Assembly (NCBI GenBank): GCA_963820775.1 | Contig: CAWGBF010000010.1 | Span: forward strand, 8,175 to 72,174 | Direction of reading: 5' to 3' | From: Roseiarcus sp963820775 | Lineage (GTDB): Bacteria > Pseudomonadota > Alphaproteobacteria > Rhizobiales > Beijerinckiaceae | Length of the DNA: 64,000 nt | Part shown: one piece after another, positions 27,140 to 35,575 of the stretch | Layout of the letters: each line of letters begins with the position of its first letter | How positions within the stretch are numbered: the stretch's first letter is position 1 | Made by a program: the position numbers and the translations under genes | The notes under the pieces: model-generated | Databases searched by the model: none | Told to the model about the DNA's origin: nothing | Seen by the model: only the letters and a program-made list of their open reading frames with translations

Positions 27140-28242
27140 ACAGCAAAGCCAAGCGGCGCGCCCAAAGCCTTACGGCCGAGCCCGATGTGGTCGAGCCAGA
27201 AGACATCCCGGTTGACGCCACGCCCTTCGCTCCGCTCTCCACGCCCGAAGGGCTGCAGGTTTTCGACGTCGGCGTAGAAAACGCGGGCGAGCGGCTCGAC
27301 CGGTTCCTGGGGCAAGCGGCGGCGGCGAGGCGCATCGCGCTGTCGCGCACCCGGCTCAAGGGGCTGATCGAGGCGGGCGAGGTGAGAATCGACGACAGCG
27401 TTGCGCGCGATCCTTCGACGCGGCTCCCGGCCGGGGCGCGGATCGCCTTCGAGGCGCCGCCGCCAGAAGAATCGACCATCGCCGGCGAGGACATACACCT
27501 CGCCGTGGTCTACGAGGACGAGCATCTGATCGTGATCGACAAGCCGGCCGGGCTTGTCGTCCATCCGGCGCCGGGCCATGCGGCGGGCACCCTGGTCAAC
27601 GCGCTGATCCGCCATTGCGGGGCGAGCCTATCGGGAATCGGCGGGGTCAAGCGGCCCGGAATCGTGCACCGCCTGGACAAGGACACATCGGGGCTTCTGG
27701 TCGTCGCCAAGACTGACGCGGCGCATCGGGGCCTAGCCGAACTCTTCGCTGACCATGGCCGCGCCGGCTCCTTGAAGCGCGAATATCTGGCGCTTGTATG
27801 GGGCCGCTTCGAGGTGACCGCGGGCAAGGTCGAAGCGCCGATCGGCCGCGATACGCGCAATCGAGAGAAAATGGCGGTCATGAGCGAGGAGCGCGGCCGG
27901 CGCGCCACGACCCACTGGCGGTTGGAGGAAGACCTCGGCCCGGCAAGCCTCGTTGCTTGCCAGCTCGAGACCGGGCGGACCCATCAGATTCGGGTCCATA
28001 TGGCGTCGATCGGTCATCCGCTGTTAGGCGATTCGGTCTATGGATCCGGGTTCAAAACCAAGGCGGCGCTGCTCGGAGACCGCGCTCGCTCCGCGCTTTC
28101 TGCTCTTGGACGACAGGCCCTCCACGCCTCCGTCTTGGGTTTCGAGCATCCTGCGACCGGCGAAACGCCCCGCTTCGAGAGCCGGCCCCCCGAAGACTTT
28201 GTCAGGTTGCTCAAAGCGTTACGAGCAACGCGGGCGCCCTGA
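27136..28242 (+). CDS. rluD: RluA-family 23S rRNA pseudouridine synthase (RluD-like)
   Basis: This is a 368-residue protein. An S4-like RNA-binding domain (GERLDRFLGQ...LSRTRLKGLIEAGEVRID, residues 51-90) precedes the catalytic domain. The catalytic aspartate is in IVHRLDKDTSGLLVV (Asp181), and LETGRTHQIRVHMAS and HPLLGDSVYG follow. RluD modifies U1911, U1915 and U1917 in helix 69 of 23S rRNA. The start is GTG at 27136, overlapping the methyltransferase stop, so the two genes are coupled. RluA-family paralogues are similar, and the S4 domain favours RluD or RluC. Confidence 0.88.
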   Translation: MNSKAKRRAQSLTAEPDVVEPEDIPVDATPFAPLSTPEGLQVFDVGVENAGERLDRFLGQAAAARRIALSRTRLKGLIEAGEVRIDDSVARDPSTRLPAGARIAFEAPPPEESTIAGEDIHLAVVYEDEHLIVIDKPAGLVVHPAPGHAAGTLVNALIRHCGASLSGIGGVKRPGIVHRLDKDTSGLLVVAKTDAAHRGLAELFADHGRAGSLKREYLALVWGRFEVTAGKVEAPIGRDTRNREKMAVMSEERGRRATTHWRLEEDLGPASLVACQLETGRTHQIRVHMASIGHPLLGDSVYGSGFKTKAALLGDRARSALSALGRQALHASVLGFEHPATGETPRFESRPPEDFVRLLKALRATRAP

Positions 28243-28404
28243 CGTTCTTTTCGGACTGAACCGCCCATGAAACAATCTCATATTGGCAGCGAATAACTGT
28301 CAAGGCGCGGCCCTCTTTCGGCCACGCTTGCTCGACCACAATACCCTTACCCGGCCCTAGCGCCGACGAGACGGCCAACGGCCGGTCTCCAATCAGAGGA
28401 AAAC

Positions 28405-29319
28405 ATGGCTGCTTCGCTTCCCATCATTGCGGGCGAATCGGGACTTGCCCGGTACCTGCAGGAGATCAAGCGGTTCCCGATGCTGGAGCCGCAGGAGGAA
28501 TTCATGCTGGCCAAGCGCTGGCGTGAACATGGGGATCGCGAGGCGGCGCACAAGCTTGTGACCTCACATTTGCGCCTAGTCGCCAAGATCGCCATGGGCT
28601 ATCGCGGCTACGGCCTGCCGATCGGCGAGGTCATCTCCGAGGGCAACGTCGGTCTCATGCAGGCAGTCAAGCGGTTCGAGCCGGACAAGGGTTTCAAGCT
28701 CGCGACTTACGCCATGTGGTGGATTCGCGCCTCGATCCAGGAATACATCCTGCGGTCGTGGTCGCTCGTAAAGATGGGCACCACGGCGAGCCAGAAGAAG
28801 CTGTTCTTCAACCTGCGCAAGGCCAAGAGCCGGATTTCGGCGCTCGACGAGGGCGATCTGCGCGATGACCAGGTCGAGTCGATTTCGAAACGGCTCGGCG
28901 TTGGCAAGCAGGACGTGATCGACATGAACCGCCGTCTCGGCGGCGACGCCTCCCTCAATGCGCCGCTGCGCGAAGGCGGCGAGGGCGAGTGGCAGGACTG
29001 GCTCGTCGACGATAGCGCGGATCAGGAAACGCTGCTCGCCGACCGCGAGGAATCGGACGTGCGCATGGACGCGCTGCGCGGCGCGCTCAGCGTGCTCAAT
29101 CCCCGCGAGCGGCGGATCTTCGAGGCCCGCCGGCTGGCTGACGACCCGATTACGCTGGAGGAGCTCTCGGCCGAATTCGACGTATCGCGTGAGCGTGTGC
29201 GGCAAATCGAGGTGCGCGCTTTCGAGAAGGTGCAACAGGCGGTCAAGGCCGGGGTCGCCAAGGCGCAAGCGCCGAAAAACCGCCTCCCTGCGCCGGCGCC
29301 GGCGGTGACGCGCGGTTAA
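28405..29319 (+). CDS. rpoH: Heat-shock sigma factor RpoH (sigma-32)
   Basis: This is a 304-residue group-3 sigma-70 factor. It starts with the 1.2-like RYLQEIKRFPMLEPQEEFML; the core-binding region 2 has YGLPIGEVISEGNVGLMQAV and FKLATYAMWWIRASIQEYIL. The RpoH box is KLFFNLRKAKSRI, and region 4 is LSAEFDVSRERVRQIEVRAF. It directs transcription of chaperones and proteases upon heat shock. The 162-base upstream region is GC-rich, and I see no convincing promoter or RNA thermometer by eye. Alphaproteobacteria often carry two rpoH copies; only one is in this window. Confidence 0.95.
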   Translation: MAASLPIIAGESGLARYLQEIKRFPMLEPQEEFMLAKRWREHGDREAAHKLVTSHLRLVAKIAMGYRGYGLPIGEVISEGNVGLMQAVKRFEPDKGFKLATYAMWWIRASIQEYILRSWSLVKMGTTASQKKLFFNLRKAKSRISALDEGDLRDDQVESISKRLGVGKQDVIDMNRRLGGDASLNAPLREGGEGEWQDWLVDDSADQETLLADREESDVRMDALRGALSVLNPRERRIFEARRLADDPITLEELSAEFDVSRERVRQIEVRAFEKVQQAVKAGVAKAQAPKNRLPAPAPAVTRG

Positions 29320-29433
29320 CCGAGTTCGCGCCCGGCGGTCGCTTCACGCGGAAATTGTCGCGCGGCGGCGAAGAATCTGAAATAGGCTGGGCGTAGACTC
29401 GGAGTGATCTCGCTGAACCGAATAGGCCGCCCC

Positions 29434-30912
29434 ATGTCCCCCACTCGACTTCGCCCGGGCCGATTGGGCCATCGCCTTGCGCCTTTGTCGCTGGCCGCGG
29501 CGCTCCTGTGGGGGTTTCCCGCTCTCGCCGGCGACAAACCGGCGACGCCCGAGGGCGCCGATGCGCTGAAAGCCTTGATCGCCAAATATCTGCCGGCCGC
29601 GCAGGCCGGTGCCACGCCGTTTGTGACGGTGACCGCGGAGGGCTCCCACTATCTCATCTCGGCCGACCTCAGCCCGCTCAACGCGCTGCTCAGGGAAGCG
29701 GGCGTTTCCTATGATCCGGCCGCCATCGTCTACCAGGCGATCGAGCAGGATGACGGCAATTGGCGGGTCGCCATGGACGCGCTTCCCAAAATCGCCTTCC
29801 ATTCCGAGGAGGCGAACGGCGTCATCGAACTGACGAATTTCCGCTCGGCGGCGCTGATCAATCCAGCCATCGCCTGGCTTCTCTCCGGCTCGGCGAGCGC
29901 CGATAAGGGAGCCATCCAGATCCAGAACCCGAAGCTCAGCCAGACGATCGATTTCGGGGCGGTTCAGGAAACCATCATGACCAATGTGGCCGGCGACGGC
30001 TCCGTGTCGACGCAGGTGAAGCAGGAGATTGCCGAACTCGGCCTCAAAGCGCTCGGCGCCGGCGAAAATGATTCGCCAATCAATTTCAGCGGCCGGGCGG
30101 AAAAGGCGCTGATCACTCTCGGCGTCCACGGATTCAAGAGCCGCAAGGCGTTCGACCTCTGGGGCCTGGTTGCGGCGCATCCGGAGCGCGCCGACCTCGC
30201 CGCCCACGAGGCGGAGTTCAAGGGCCTGCTCAAGGAGCTGGCGGCGCCCGGACTCAAGCTCGAGGAGGGGATCGAGGCGCAGAAGACCGTGGTCACCGCA
30301 TCGCTCGGCGCAATCGCGCTGGCGGACGTCAAGTATCGGCTGGGCGCGGCGAACGCGGGGCCGCAGAGCGCGATCAACCTCAGCGTCTCAGCCGACGGGT
30401 TGAGCTTGCCGGTCGGGCTCTTTCCCCCCAACGCCGGCGCATTGACGCCGTCGAAGATCGACGTCGCGGCGACGCTCAAGGGCATCGACATCACCGCGGC
30501 GGCCAACGAGTGGATCTCCGACCTCAGCCTGCAGGGCGACGGACCCCTGCTTTCCGACGAGAACGCCGACAAGGTCGAGGCCGCTTTCTTGAGCGCCGGT
30601 CCGGTCCAGATCCAATTCGCCCCCTCGCATGTCGTGGCGCCGGCGATCGACGGGGACTTCGCCGGCGTCATCCGCCTCGACCACAACAAGCCGACCGGCG
30701 CAATAACAGTCCATATGCGTGGGTTCGACATCACGATGGCGGCGGTCAAAGGCTTGGGGCCCGACATTGCGGCCAAGGCGATGCCTGGCCTCGCGCTGGC
30801 CAAGGGCCTCGCCAAGAGCGAAAGCGACGGCAGCTTGAGCTGGCTCGTGGAGCTGGACGCCGAGCGGTCGATCAAGATCAACGGCATCCCGTTCGGCAAG
30901 GCGCCCGACTGA
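29434..30912 (+). CDS. Exported protein of unknown function, 492 residues
   Basis: The N-terminus has a Sec signal (HRLAPLSLAAALLWGFPALA, cut before GDKPA). The mature protein is alternating beta-rich with repeated Asp/Ala/Gly segments (SINFSGRAEK-like, DITAAANEWISDLSLQGDG and QIQFAPSHVVAPAIDGDF), similar in style to DUF2125 or AsmA-like periplasmic proteins, but I do not firmly recognise a family. I chose the ATG at 29434 over a GTG at 29404 because it gives a normal signal peptide. It follows rpoH by 114 bases. The AT-rich hairpin element lies just after its stop. Confidence 0.65.
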   Translation: MSPTRLRPGRLGHRLAPLSLAAALLWGFPALAGDKPATPEGADALKALIAKYLPAAQAGATPFVTVTAEGSHYLISADLSPLNALLREAGVSYDPAAIVYQAIEQDDGNWRVAMDALPKIAFHSEEANGVIELTNFRSAALINPAIAWLLSGSASADKGAIQIQNPKLSQTIDFGAVQETIMTNVAGDGSVSTQVKQEIAELGLKALGAGENDSPINFSGRAEKALITLGVHGFKSRKAFDLWGLVAAHPERADLAAHEAEFKGLLKELAAPGLKLEEGIEAQKTVVTASLGAIALADVKYRLGAANAGPQSAINLSVSADGLSLPVGLFPPNAGALTPSKIDVAATLKGIDITAAANEWISDLSLQGDGPLLSDENADKVEAAFLSAGPVQIQFAPSHVVAPAIDGDFAGVIRLDHNKPTGAITVHMRGFDITMAAVKGLGPDIAAKAMPGLALAKGLAKSESDGSLSWLVELDAERSIKINGIPFGKAPD

Positions 30913-30977
30913 GGGGCTCGCGCCTCCCGGCCGCGGCCGGAGTTCAGCCAGGGTCGCGACCGCAACCTGACGCGCGA

Positions 30978-31110
30978 GTTCTTCCAAATAAATGCAAGGA
31001 AAGCCAAGCCGCGCCAAATAAAACCAAGCAAAAGGGCTTGGTTTAATTTGGTTCTATTCGTCCGAAATCGGGACTTTTCAATGGGTTAGAGCGAATCGAA
31101 ATAAGATTTC
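30978..31110 (-). repeat. AT-rich hairpin repeat element, copy A
   Basis: The reverse strand of this stretch and the plus strand at 50461-50590 share about 120 bases of patchy similarity, including 22 identical bases (31071-31092 versus 50481-50502, GCTCTAACCCATTGAAAAGT...). Both also contain a hairpin followed by ATTT-rich tails. Here the stem is AAACCAAGC / GCTTGGTTT (31021-31029 and 31036-31044), a perfect 9-bp stem with a 6-base loop. It could serve as a terminator for the exported-protein gene, but the dispersed copy suggests a mobile or regulatory element. Confidence 0.55.
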
Positions 31111-31530
31111 TTCCCATCCAGCCTGGTGACCCGCTCCGGTTGCAGACGGGCGCCAGGCGGCGCAGACGGGCGGGCATTCGCGATCGAGCTTGTCATCGCC
31201 GAAGATCTTAGCCCACGTTTCTGGTTCGCGCAAGAAAATGTCTGAGATTCTGGTTGAGCAGCTCCTAGGGTTAACGGCCACCCGGGCGCTCAAACTTGCC
31301 GTAGGCGGCAGCGTCCGGTTGCGCCAGTCTCGAGGGCTCGAACGGGCAGAGATCGCAATTTGTCCGTAGACCTTGTTGCCTCTTAAACGGCACTTTGTCA
31401 GGCTACGTGCTGCGCGTCGATCAGGAAGTCCCTTTTGCGCGTTCCTGCGTTTCTCCTGGAACCGATTAGCCTTCCAAAAAGACAATTAGATAGTCTATTG
31501 TGCGCAGCGGAAAGATGGAACTACCGCAAA
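31111..31530. other. Gap upstream of the AT-richer islet
   Basis: No gene is supported here. Base composition changes within this stretch: the left part is GC-rich like the chromosome, and from about 31,440 onward it becomes AT-richer, matching the two genes that follow. The promoter of the islet should lie near 31,470-31,520 (AT-rich TTAGATAGTCTATTGT), but no clear consensus is seen. The right boundary of a transferred segment is probably close to here. Confidence 0.4.
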
Positions 31531-32124
31531 ATGAAACAAATTGAGATTGATCTTTCCGATATGATCCTTAACGGGCTGGACGGCATCGATTTTTCTACAG
31601 TAGAGACTGTCACAATCTATATTCCTCTCCCAAGCGTTGGAAGCGCAAATTCGTATATCGATATTTGTTCAGACTATATTGACGCTTCGTGGGCTGCGGA
31701 GCGTCTGGCGGCAACAGGGAACGCTGCCCATGTTACTGAAGAATATATCACATCGACACATCGTACGCGACTGAACTTGATCTTGTCTAATCCCAAAGCG
31801 GACTTCAAGGAGAGGTTGTACGAGGTCGCGCCGGTGTTTCTGGAAGAGAAAGAAGATGACAATGTCGACGGCCTTAAGGCACTCGTCGATGATATTGCCG
31901 ATTACGAAGAAGGATTGCCGGAGATCAATCCGCAACTGCCCGAGCTTGTCGACACGTATTTTATGAACTTAGTCTTTGGAGCTTATTACGAATGGCGCTC
32001 GGAAGATCCGGAATGGTATTCGGAGCAACTCAAAAAATACCCGGAACACGAAGTTGGGTTTTTTCGGAGTGCTTACAGCGATCGGCTGGGGGAAGTTGTT
32101 ATACGTCGGTCGATAGTTGGCTAA
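31531..32124 (+). CDS. Unknown protein, first gene of a two-gene islet
   Basis: This is a 197-residue, acidic, soluble protein (MKQIEIDLSDMILNGLDGID...) rich in Asp, Glu and Tyr, with no signal peptide and no motif that I recognise. Its base composition is clearly lower in GC than its neighbours, and codon use is different (many AAA, GAA and TTT codons), which suggests horizontal transfer. It ends 56 bases before an Mrr-like nuclease gene of the same composition. The pair looks like one unit, so it could be a specificity, regulatory or immunity partner of the nuclease. Confidence 0.6.
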   Translation: MKQIEIDLSDMILNGLDGIDFSTVETVTIYIPLPSVGSANSYIDICSDYIDASWAAERLAATGNAAHVTEEYITSTHRTRLNLILSNPKADFKERLYEVAPVFLEEKEDDNVDGLKALVDDIADYEEGLPEINPQLPELVDTYFMNLVFGAYYEWRSEDPEWYSEQLKKYPEHEVGFFRSAYSDRLGEVVIRRSIVG

Positions 32125-32180
32125 TCTCAACTAAGTTATCACTCGATACGTTCTTCGATATTACGAAGCAAAATTACCGA

Positions 32181-33047
32181 ATGAAGGATTTCGTGGAAGG
32201 AGAGATACTTGTAGTTGCGAGCCGTACATACTTCCTTTCCGAAGGTATGGTAGCGAATTTTCCAGTCAATCGCTTCGTCAAATCCCGCATATGTGTCAGC
32301 TTTATCAAACGACTTGATGAGGACGAGGATCCGTTCAGTTGGCACGATGTTTCCTTCTTTCCTTCGTCCTTCCCCAGCTCCACCCATACTGCTCCGCCAG
32401 AGGACGCGGATGCGTCGAACCCGCGAAGAAAAAACTGCCTCATCCATACCAGCGGAACTTTGATAGCTTTGGATGACGGAGAATATAGACACATTCTCTA
32501 CGATGTACAGCCCCTTAACAGCGTTGCGTTAAAGCTCTTAAACGAGAAAATGAGCGATTCCGCCCAAGTTATCGCTGCTTCAATAGGTCTTACCCAATCA
32601 CCATCACTTCAGTGGGACAAGCTGTCCGACGAGCAATTTGAACAACTTTGTTATGACATCATCTTCTCCCATCCGAAATTCGATTCGTCTACAATCAGGA
32701 AGTTTGGACGATCAAGATCTCGGGACGGTGGCCGAGACATTGAAGTCATGGACGTTCCTAGGAGTCCAGCAACGAAGGCGAGGAAGTGGATCTTTCAGTG
32801 TAAACTTAGCAGTGGCAAGTCACTAGGCGCGTCGAAAGTTTTAGACATAGGCGATATGCTCGAACAGTACGATGCAAAGGGATTTGGAGTCATGACTTCT
32901 TCTCTTATTGACGCAACTTTATACGATAAGTTGGACAGGATTTGTGGACAACGCGCCATTGAGCAGCTGAATTTTTCAGCCCTCGAACTGGGGCGTGCTT
33001 TGGTAAGGAACCCAACGATCAGCAAGCGATACTTCCCGGACAACTGA
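32181..33047 (+). CDS. Mrr-like restriction endonuclease-fold protein
   Basis: This is a 288-residue protein. The C-terminal half has the Mrr-catalytic pattern: SDEQFEQLCYDIIFSHPKF, then RSRSRDGGRDIEVMD with the catalytic Asp, and WIFQCKLSSGK with the QxK half of the PD-(D/E)xK site. It then reads GFGVMTSSLIDATL, resembling the Mrr helix. The N-terminal ~150 residues (VEGEILVVASRTYFLSEG) are unknown and may be the sensor or DNA-recognition part. Mrr-type enzymes cut modified or foreign DNA. The composition is AT-richer than the genome. I chose the ATG at 32181; an open frame from 31992 would overlap the previous gene. Confidence 0.72.
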   Translation: MKDFVEGEILVVASRTYFLSEGMVANFPVNRFVKSRICVSFIKRLDEDEDPFSWHDVSFFPSSFPSSTHTAPPEDADASNPRRKNCLIHTSGTLIALDDGEYRHILYDVQPLNSVALKLLNEKMSDSAQVIAASIGLTQSPSLQWDKLSDEQFEQLCYDIIFSHPKFDSSTIRKFGRSRSRDGGRDIEVMDVPRSPATKARKWIFQCKLSSGKSLGASKVLDIGDMLEQYDAKGFGVMTSSLIDATLYDKLDRICGQRAIEQLNFSALELGRALVRNPTISKRYFPDN

Positions 33048-33161
33048 GCGCACGTCCGCGATGGCACGGCAAATATAACGACAGGCCTGCGAGCGCCGAC
33101 TCGGCACCGATCAGCGCCTCGCTGGCGGCTAGCCCCCGCAGCTCGTCTTATGCGCGGACTG

Positions 33162-33977
33162 TCATTTTGCGTGGGCAAGCGGCCCCGCCCTGAGGCGCTC
33201 AAGATCAAAAGCCAACACGTCGCGAAGGAGATCGAGAAACGCCTCCGCCGCGTTCTCGGCGCAAGCTTCGCCCTTTTCGGCCGTCGCCTTGGAAGCGTCG
33301 CCAGCCGTGCCCAGCGGGTGCAGGTCGCTCGCCATCCAGCCCAAGCCGATCGGCTGGGTCACGCGAAGCTGGCGAAATTCCTGCTCGATCCCGATCGCCG
33401 CGCTGACGAAATTTTGCGCCTCGCTCATGCGCACCGTCTTCGGCCTGAAGGCGAGCATGAGCGAGGTCTCCGCCTCGCCGCCATGGATACCGTGCGCGCG
33501 TTCCTGCGCGGAAAACAGCTCCGTTGGATAGCCCAGCCGATGCCAGGCCGCGTGGACCGCGAGCATGCGATGGCGGACGCGCAACTCCCTCGCCACCGCG
33601 TCGATAACCGGAACATTACCGCCGTGCGAATTCATGAAAATAAGCTTGCGGCATCCGGTGCGCGCGACGCTCTCGCCGATCTCGGTCCACGCTCGGGTGA
33701 CCGTCTCGAGCGAGAACGTCAGCGTGCCCGGATATTCGATATGTTCGTTGGACTTGCCGACCGCCTGGATCGGCAGGATCAACACCGGCAGATCGTCGGG
33801 AATGCGTTTGACCGCGGTTGCGAAGTAGCCCTCGTTGATGAACATGTCGGCCCCGACCGGCAGGTGGGGCCCATGCTGTTCGATGGCGGCCACCGGCAGC
33901 ACCGCGACCACTTTGCTCATGTCAGTTGCGGCGAAATCGCGCCAGCTCATCTCGGCCCAGAACTTGGTTGGCGGCAT
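33162..33977 (-). CDS. Creatininase-family amidohydrolase
   Basis: This is a 271-residue protein of the creatininase (creatinine amidohydrolase) family. The metal-binding motifs are VAAIEQHGPHLPVGADMFIN, FMNSHGGNVPVIDAVAREL and GIHGGEAETSLMLAF. The family hydrolyses cyclic or linear amides: creatinine, formamidopyrimidines and others. The ATG at 33977 has a good GAGGAG ribosome binding site. The gene lies 10 bases after RidA and divergent from a THI5-like binding protein, so it belongs to the catabolic cluster at 33-39 kb. The substrate is unknown. Confidence 0.85.
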   Translation of the reverse strand: MPPTKFWAEMSWRDFAATDMSKVVAVLPVAAIEQHGPHLPVGADMFINEGYFATAVKRIPDDLPVLILPIQAVGKSNEHIEYPGTLTFSLETVTRAWTEIGESVARTGCRKLIFMNSHGGNVPVIDAVARELRVRHRMLAVHAAWHRLGYPTELFSAQERAHGIHGGEAETSLMLAFRPKTVRMSEAQNFVSAAIGIEQEFRQLRVTQPIGLGWMASDLHPLGTAGDASKATAEKGEACAENAAEAFLDLLRDVLAFDLERLRAGPLAHAK

Positions 33978-33987
33978 GCAGCTCTCC

Positions 33988-34374
33988 TCAGGGCGCGCGC
34001 GCGGCGACGGCCTCGATTTCGATTTTGAATTCCGGCCGGGCAAAACCCTGAACGATCATCAATGTCGAGGCCGGCGGCGGATTGCTCACAAATTCGTCGC
34101 GCACCTTCATATAGCCGCCCAAATATTGAGCCGAAACGACGTAGGCGTTCAGGCGAACGAGATCGGCGAGCGACATCGAGGCTTCGCCGAGGATCGCGGC
34201 AAGGGCGCGAAAGCAAAGACGCGCCTGACCCTCCACGTCCTCGGGAATGACGCCGTCGCGGCCAATCCCCAATTGACCCGAACAGAATATGATGCGCGCC
34301 CCAGCGTCGACTTCGATCCCATGCGCGTAATTTGCAAACGGCGGATGGATCGCGTTCGGGTTCAGTCTGCGCAT
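33988..34374 (-). CDS. RidA/YjgF-family protein
   Basis: This is a 128-residue protein of the RidA superfamily: FCSGQLGIGRDGVIPEDVEG, QARLCFRALAAILGEA, DLVRLNAYVVSAQYLGG and PEFKIEIEAVAARAP at the end, where archetypal RidA proteins carry an Arg at the imine site. RidA hydrolyses reactive enamine/imine intermediates; other members act in pyrimidine or aromatic degradation. It is the first gene of a two-gene unit with the creatininase-family hydrolase. The ATG at 34374 was chosen because family members begin just before the NPNAIHPP region. Confidence 0.82.
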   Translation of the reverse strand: MRRLNPNAIHPPFANYAHGIEVDAGARIIFCSGQLGIGRDGVIPEDVEGQARLCFRALAAILGEASMSLADLVRLNAYVVSAQYLGGYMKVRDEFVSNPPPASTLMIVQGFARPEFKIEIEAVAARAP

Positions 34375-34492
34375 TACGCTTGGGTCTCCAAGAAGGCGTT
34401 CCAAGGGCGTCTTGCGCCGCCGCCCCGGGTCGGCTCACAATGGCGCCTAAGTTGCAGGCGTCGATAGGGGCAAGTCAGAGCGAGAGCAAACC

Positions 34493-35491
34493 ATGAAATT
34501 CCTCGGCGCGGTCCTGTCTCTTGGCGTTTGCCTGGCTGCGTCGGCCGCACCCGCCGCGGACAAGGTTTCATTCGGGACCAACTGGCTCGCCGAGGCCGAG
34601 CATGGCGGATATTACCAGGCGGTCGCCGACGGCACTTATGCAAAATACGGGCTCGACGTCACGATCGTCCAGGGCGGCCCGCAGGCCAACAACGAGCTGT
34701 TGCTGGCGGCCGGACGGCTGGACTTCTACATGGGCGGCAATCTCTTGCTGGCCTTCGACGCGGTCGAGCGCAACGTGCCGATCATGGTCGTCGCCGCCGA
34801 TTTCCAAAAAGATCCGCAGATTATGATGTCGCACCCTGGGGTCGGCCTCGACACATGGGCGGACCTGCCGAAGGCGACGACAGCGTTCCTCGGCAAGGAG
34901 GGGCTCGCGACCTACTATCAGTGGATGAAGTCGGCCTATGGATTCAAGGAGGAAGCCGTCAGGCCTTATACGTTCAACCCGGGACCGTTCATCGCCGACC
35001 CCCATTCGATTCAGCAAGGCTACGTGACCTCCGAGCCGCTCGCCGTCGAGCGCGAAGGTCGCTTCAAGCCCAACATCTTCCTGCTCGCCGACAACGGATG
35101 GGGGACCTACGCGACGACGATCGAGACGCGCGCCAATCTGGTCAAGGACCATCCCGACGTCGTGCAGCGATTCGTCGACGCGTCTGCGATCGGCTGGTAC
35201 AATTATCTTTACGGCGACAATTCGAAAGCGAACGCGCAGATCAAAAAGGACAATCCGGATATGACGGATGAGCAGATCGCCTTCTCGATCGGCAAGATCA
35301 AGGAGTATGGCCTGGTCGATTCGGGCGACACGTCGAAGCTCGGAATCGGCGCCATGACCGACGAGCGGATCAAGAATTTTTACGACGCTATGGTCAAGGC
35401 CGGGGTTGAGAAGCCCGATCTCGATTACAAGAAGGCCTATACGCTGCAATTCGTCGACAAGGGCGTCGGCCTCGACCTGCGCCCCAAGTGA
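34493..35491 (+). CDS. NMT1/THI5-like ABC substrate-binding protein
   Basis: This is a 332-residue periplasmic binding protein with a Sec signal (MKFLGAVLSLGVCLAASAAPA). The SsuA/THI5 fold shows in FGTNWLAEAEHGGYYQAVADG, KYGLDVTIVQGGPQANNELLLAAGRLDF and SEPLAVEREG. Relatives bind aminopyrimidines, sulfonates or similar small organics. No permease or ATPase gene is in the window, which is odd for an ABC system. It is divergent from ridA with 118 bases between, and leads the amidohydrolase, FAD-dehydrogenase and flavodoxin-fold genes. Confidence 0.85.
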   Translation: MKFLGAVLSLGVCLAASAAPAADKVSFGTNWLAEAEHGGYYQAVADGTYAKYGLDVTIVQGGPQANNELLLAAGRLDFYMGGNLLLAFDAVERNVPIMVVAADFQKDPQIMMSHPGVGLDTWADLPKATTAFLGKEGLATYYQWMKSAYGFKEEAVRPYTFNPGPFIADPHSIQQGYVTSEPLAVEREGRFKPNIFLLADNGWGTYATTIETRANLVKDHPDVVQRFVDASAIGWYNYLYGDNSKANAQIKKDNPDMTDEQIAFSIGKIKEYGLVDSGDTSKLGIGAMTDERIKNFYDAMVKAGVEKPDLDYKKAYTLQFVDKGVGLDLRPK

Positions 35492-35575
35492 GGAGCGCAG
35501 AATTCCCCGCGTGAACGCCTGCCGGACGCCCTCGCAGGCGCTTCCCCGCCGCGCCCGGGCGAAAGCCAATCGGCG

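Noticed and set aside
31111..31485. 135-codon minus-strand frame downstream of the hairpin element
   Set aside because: No motif, poor start context and no family resemblance; spans the composition change.
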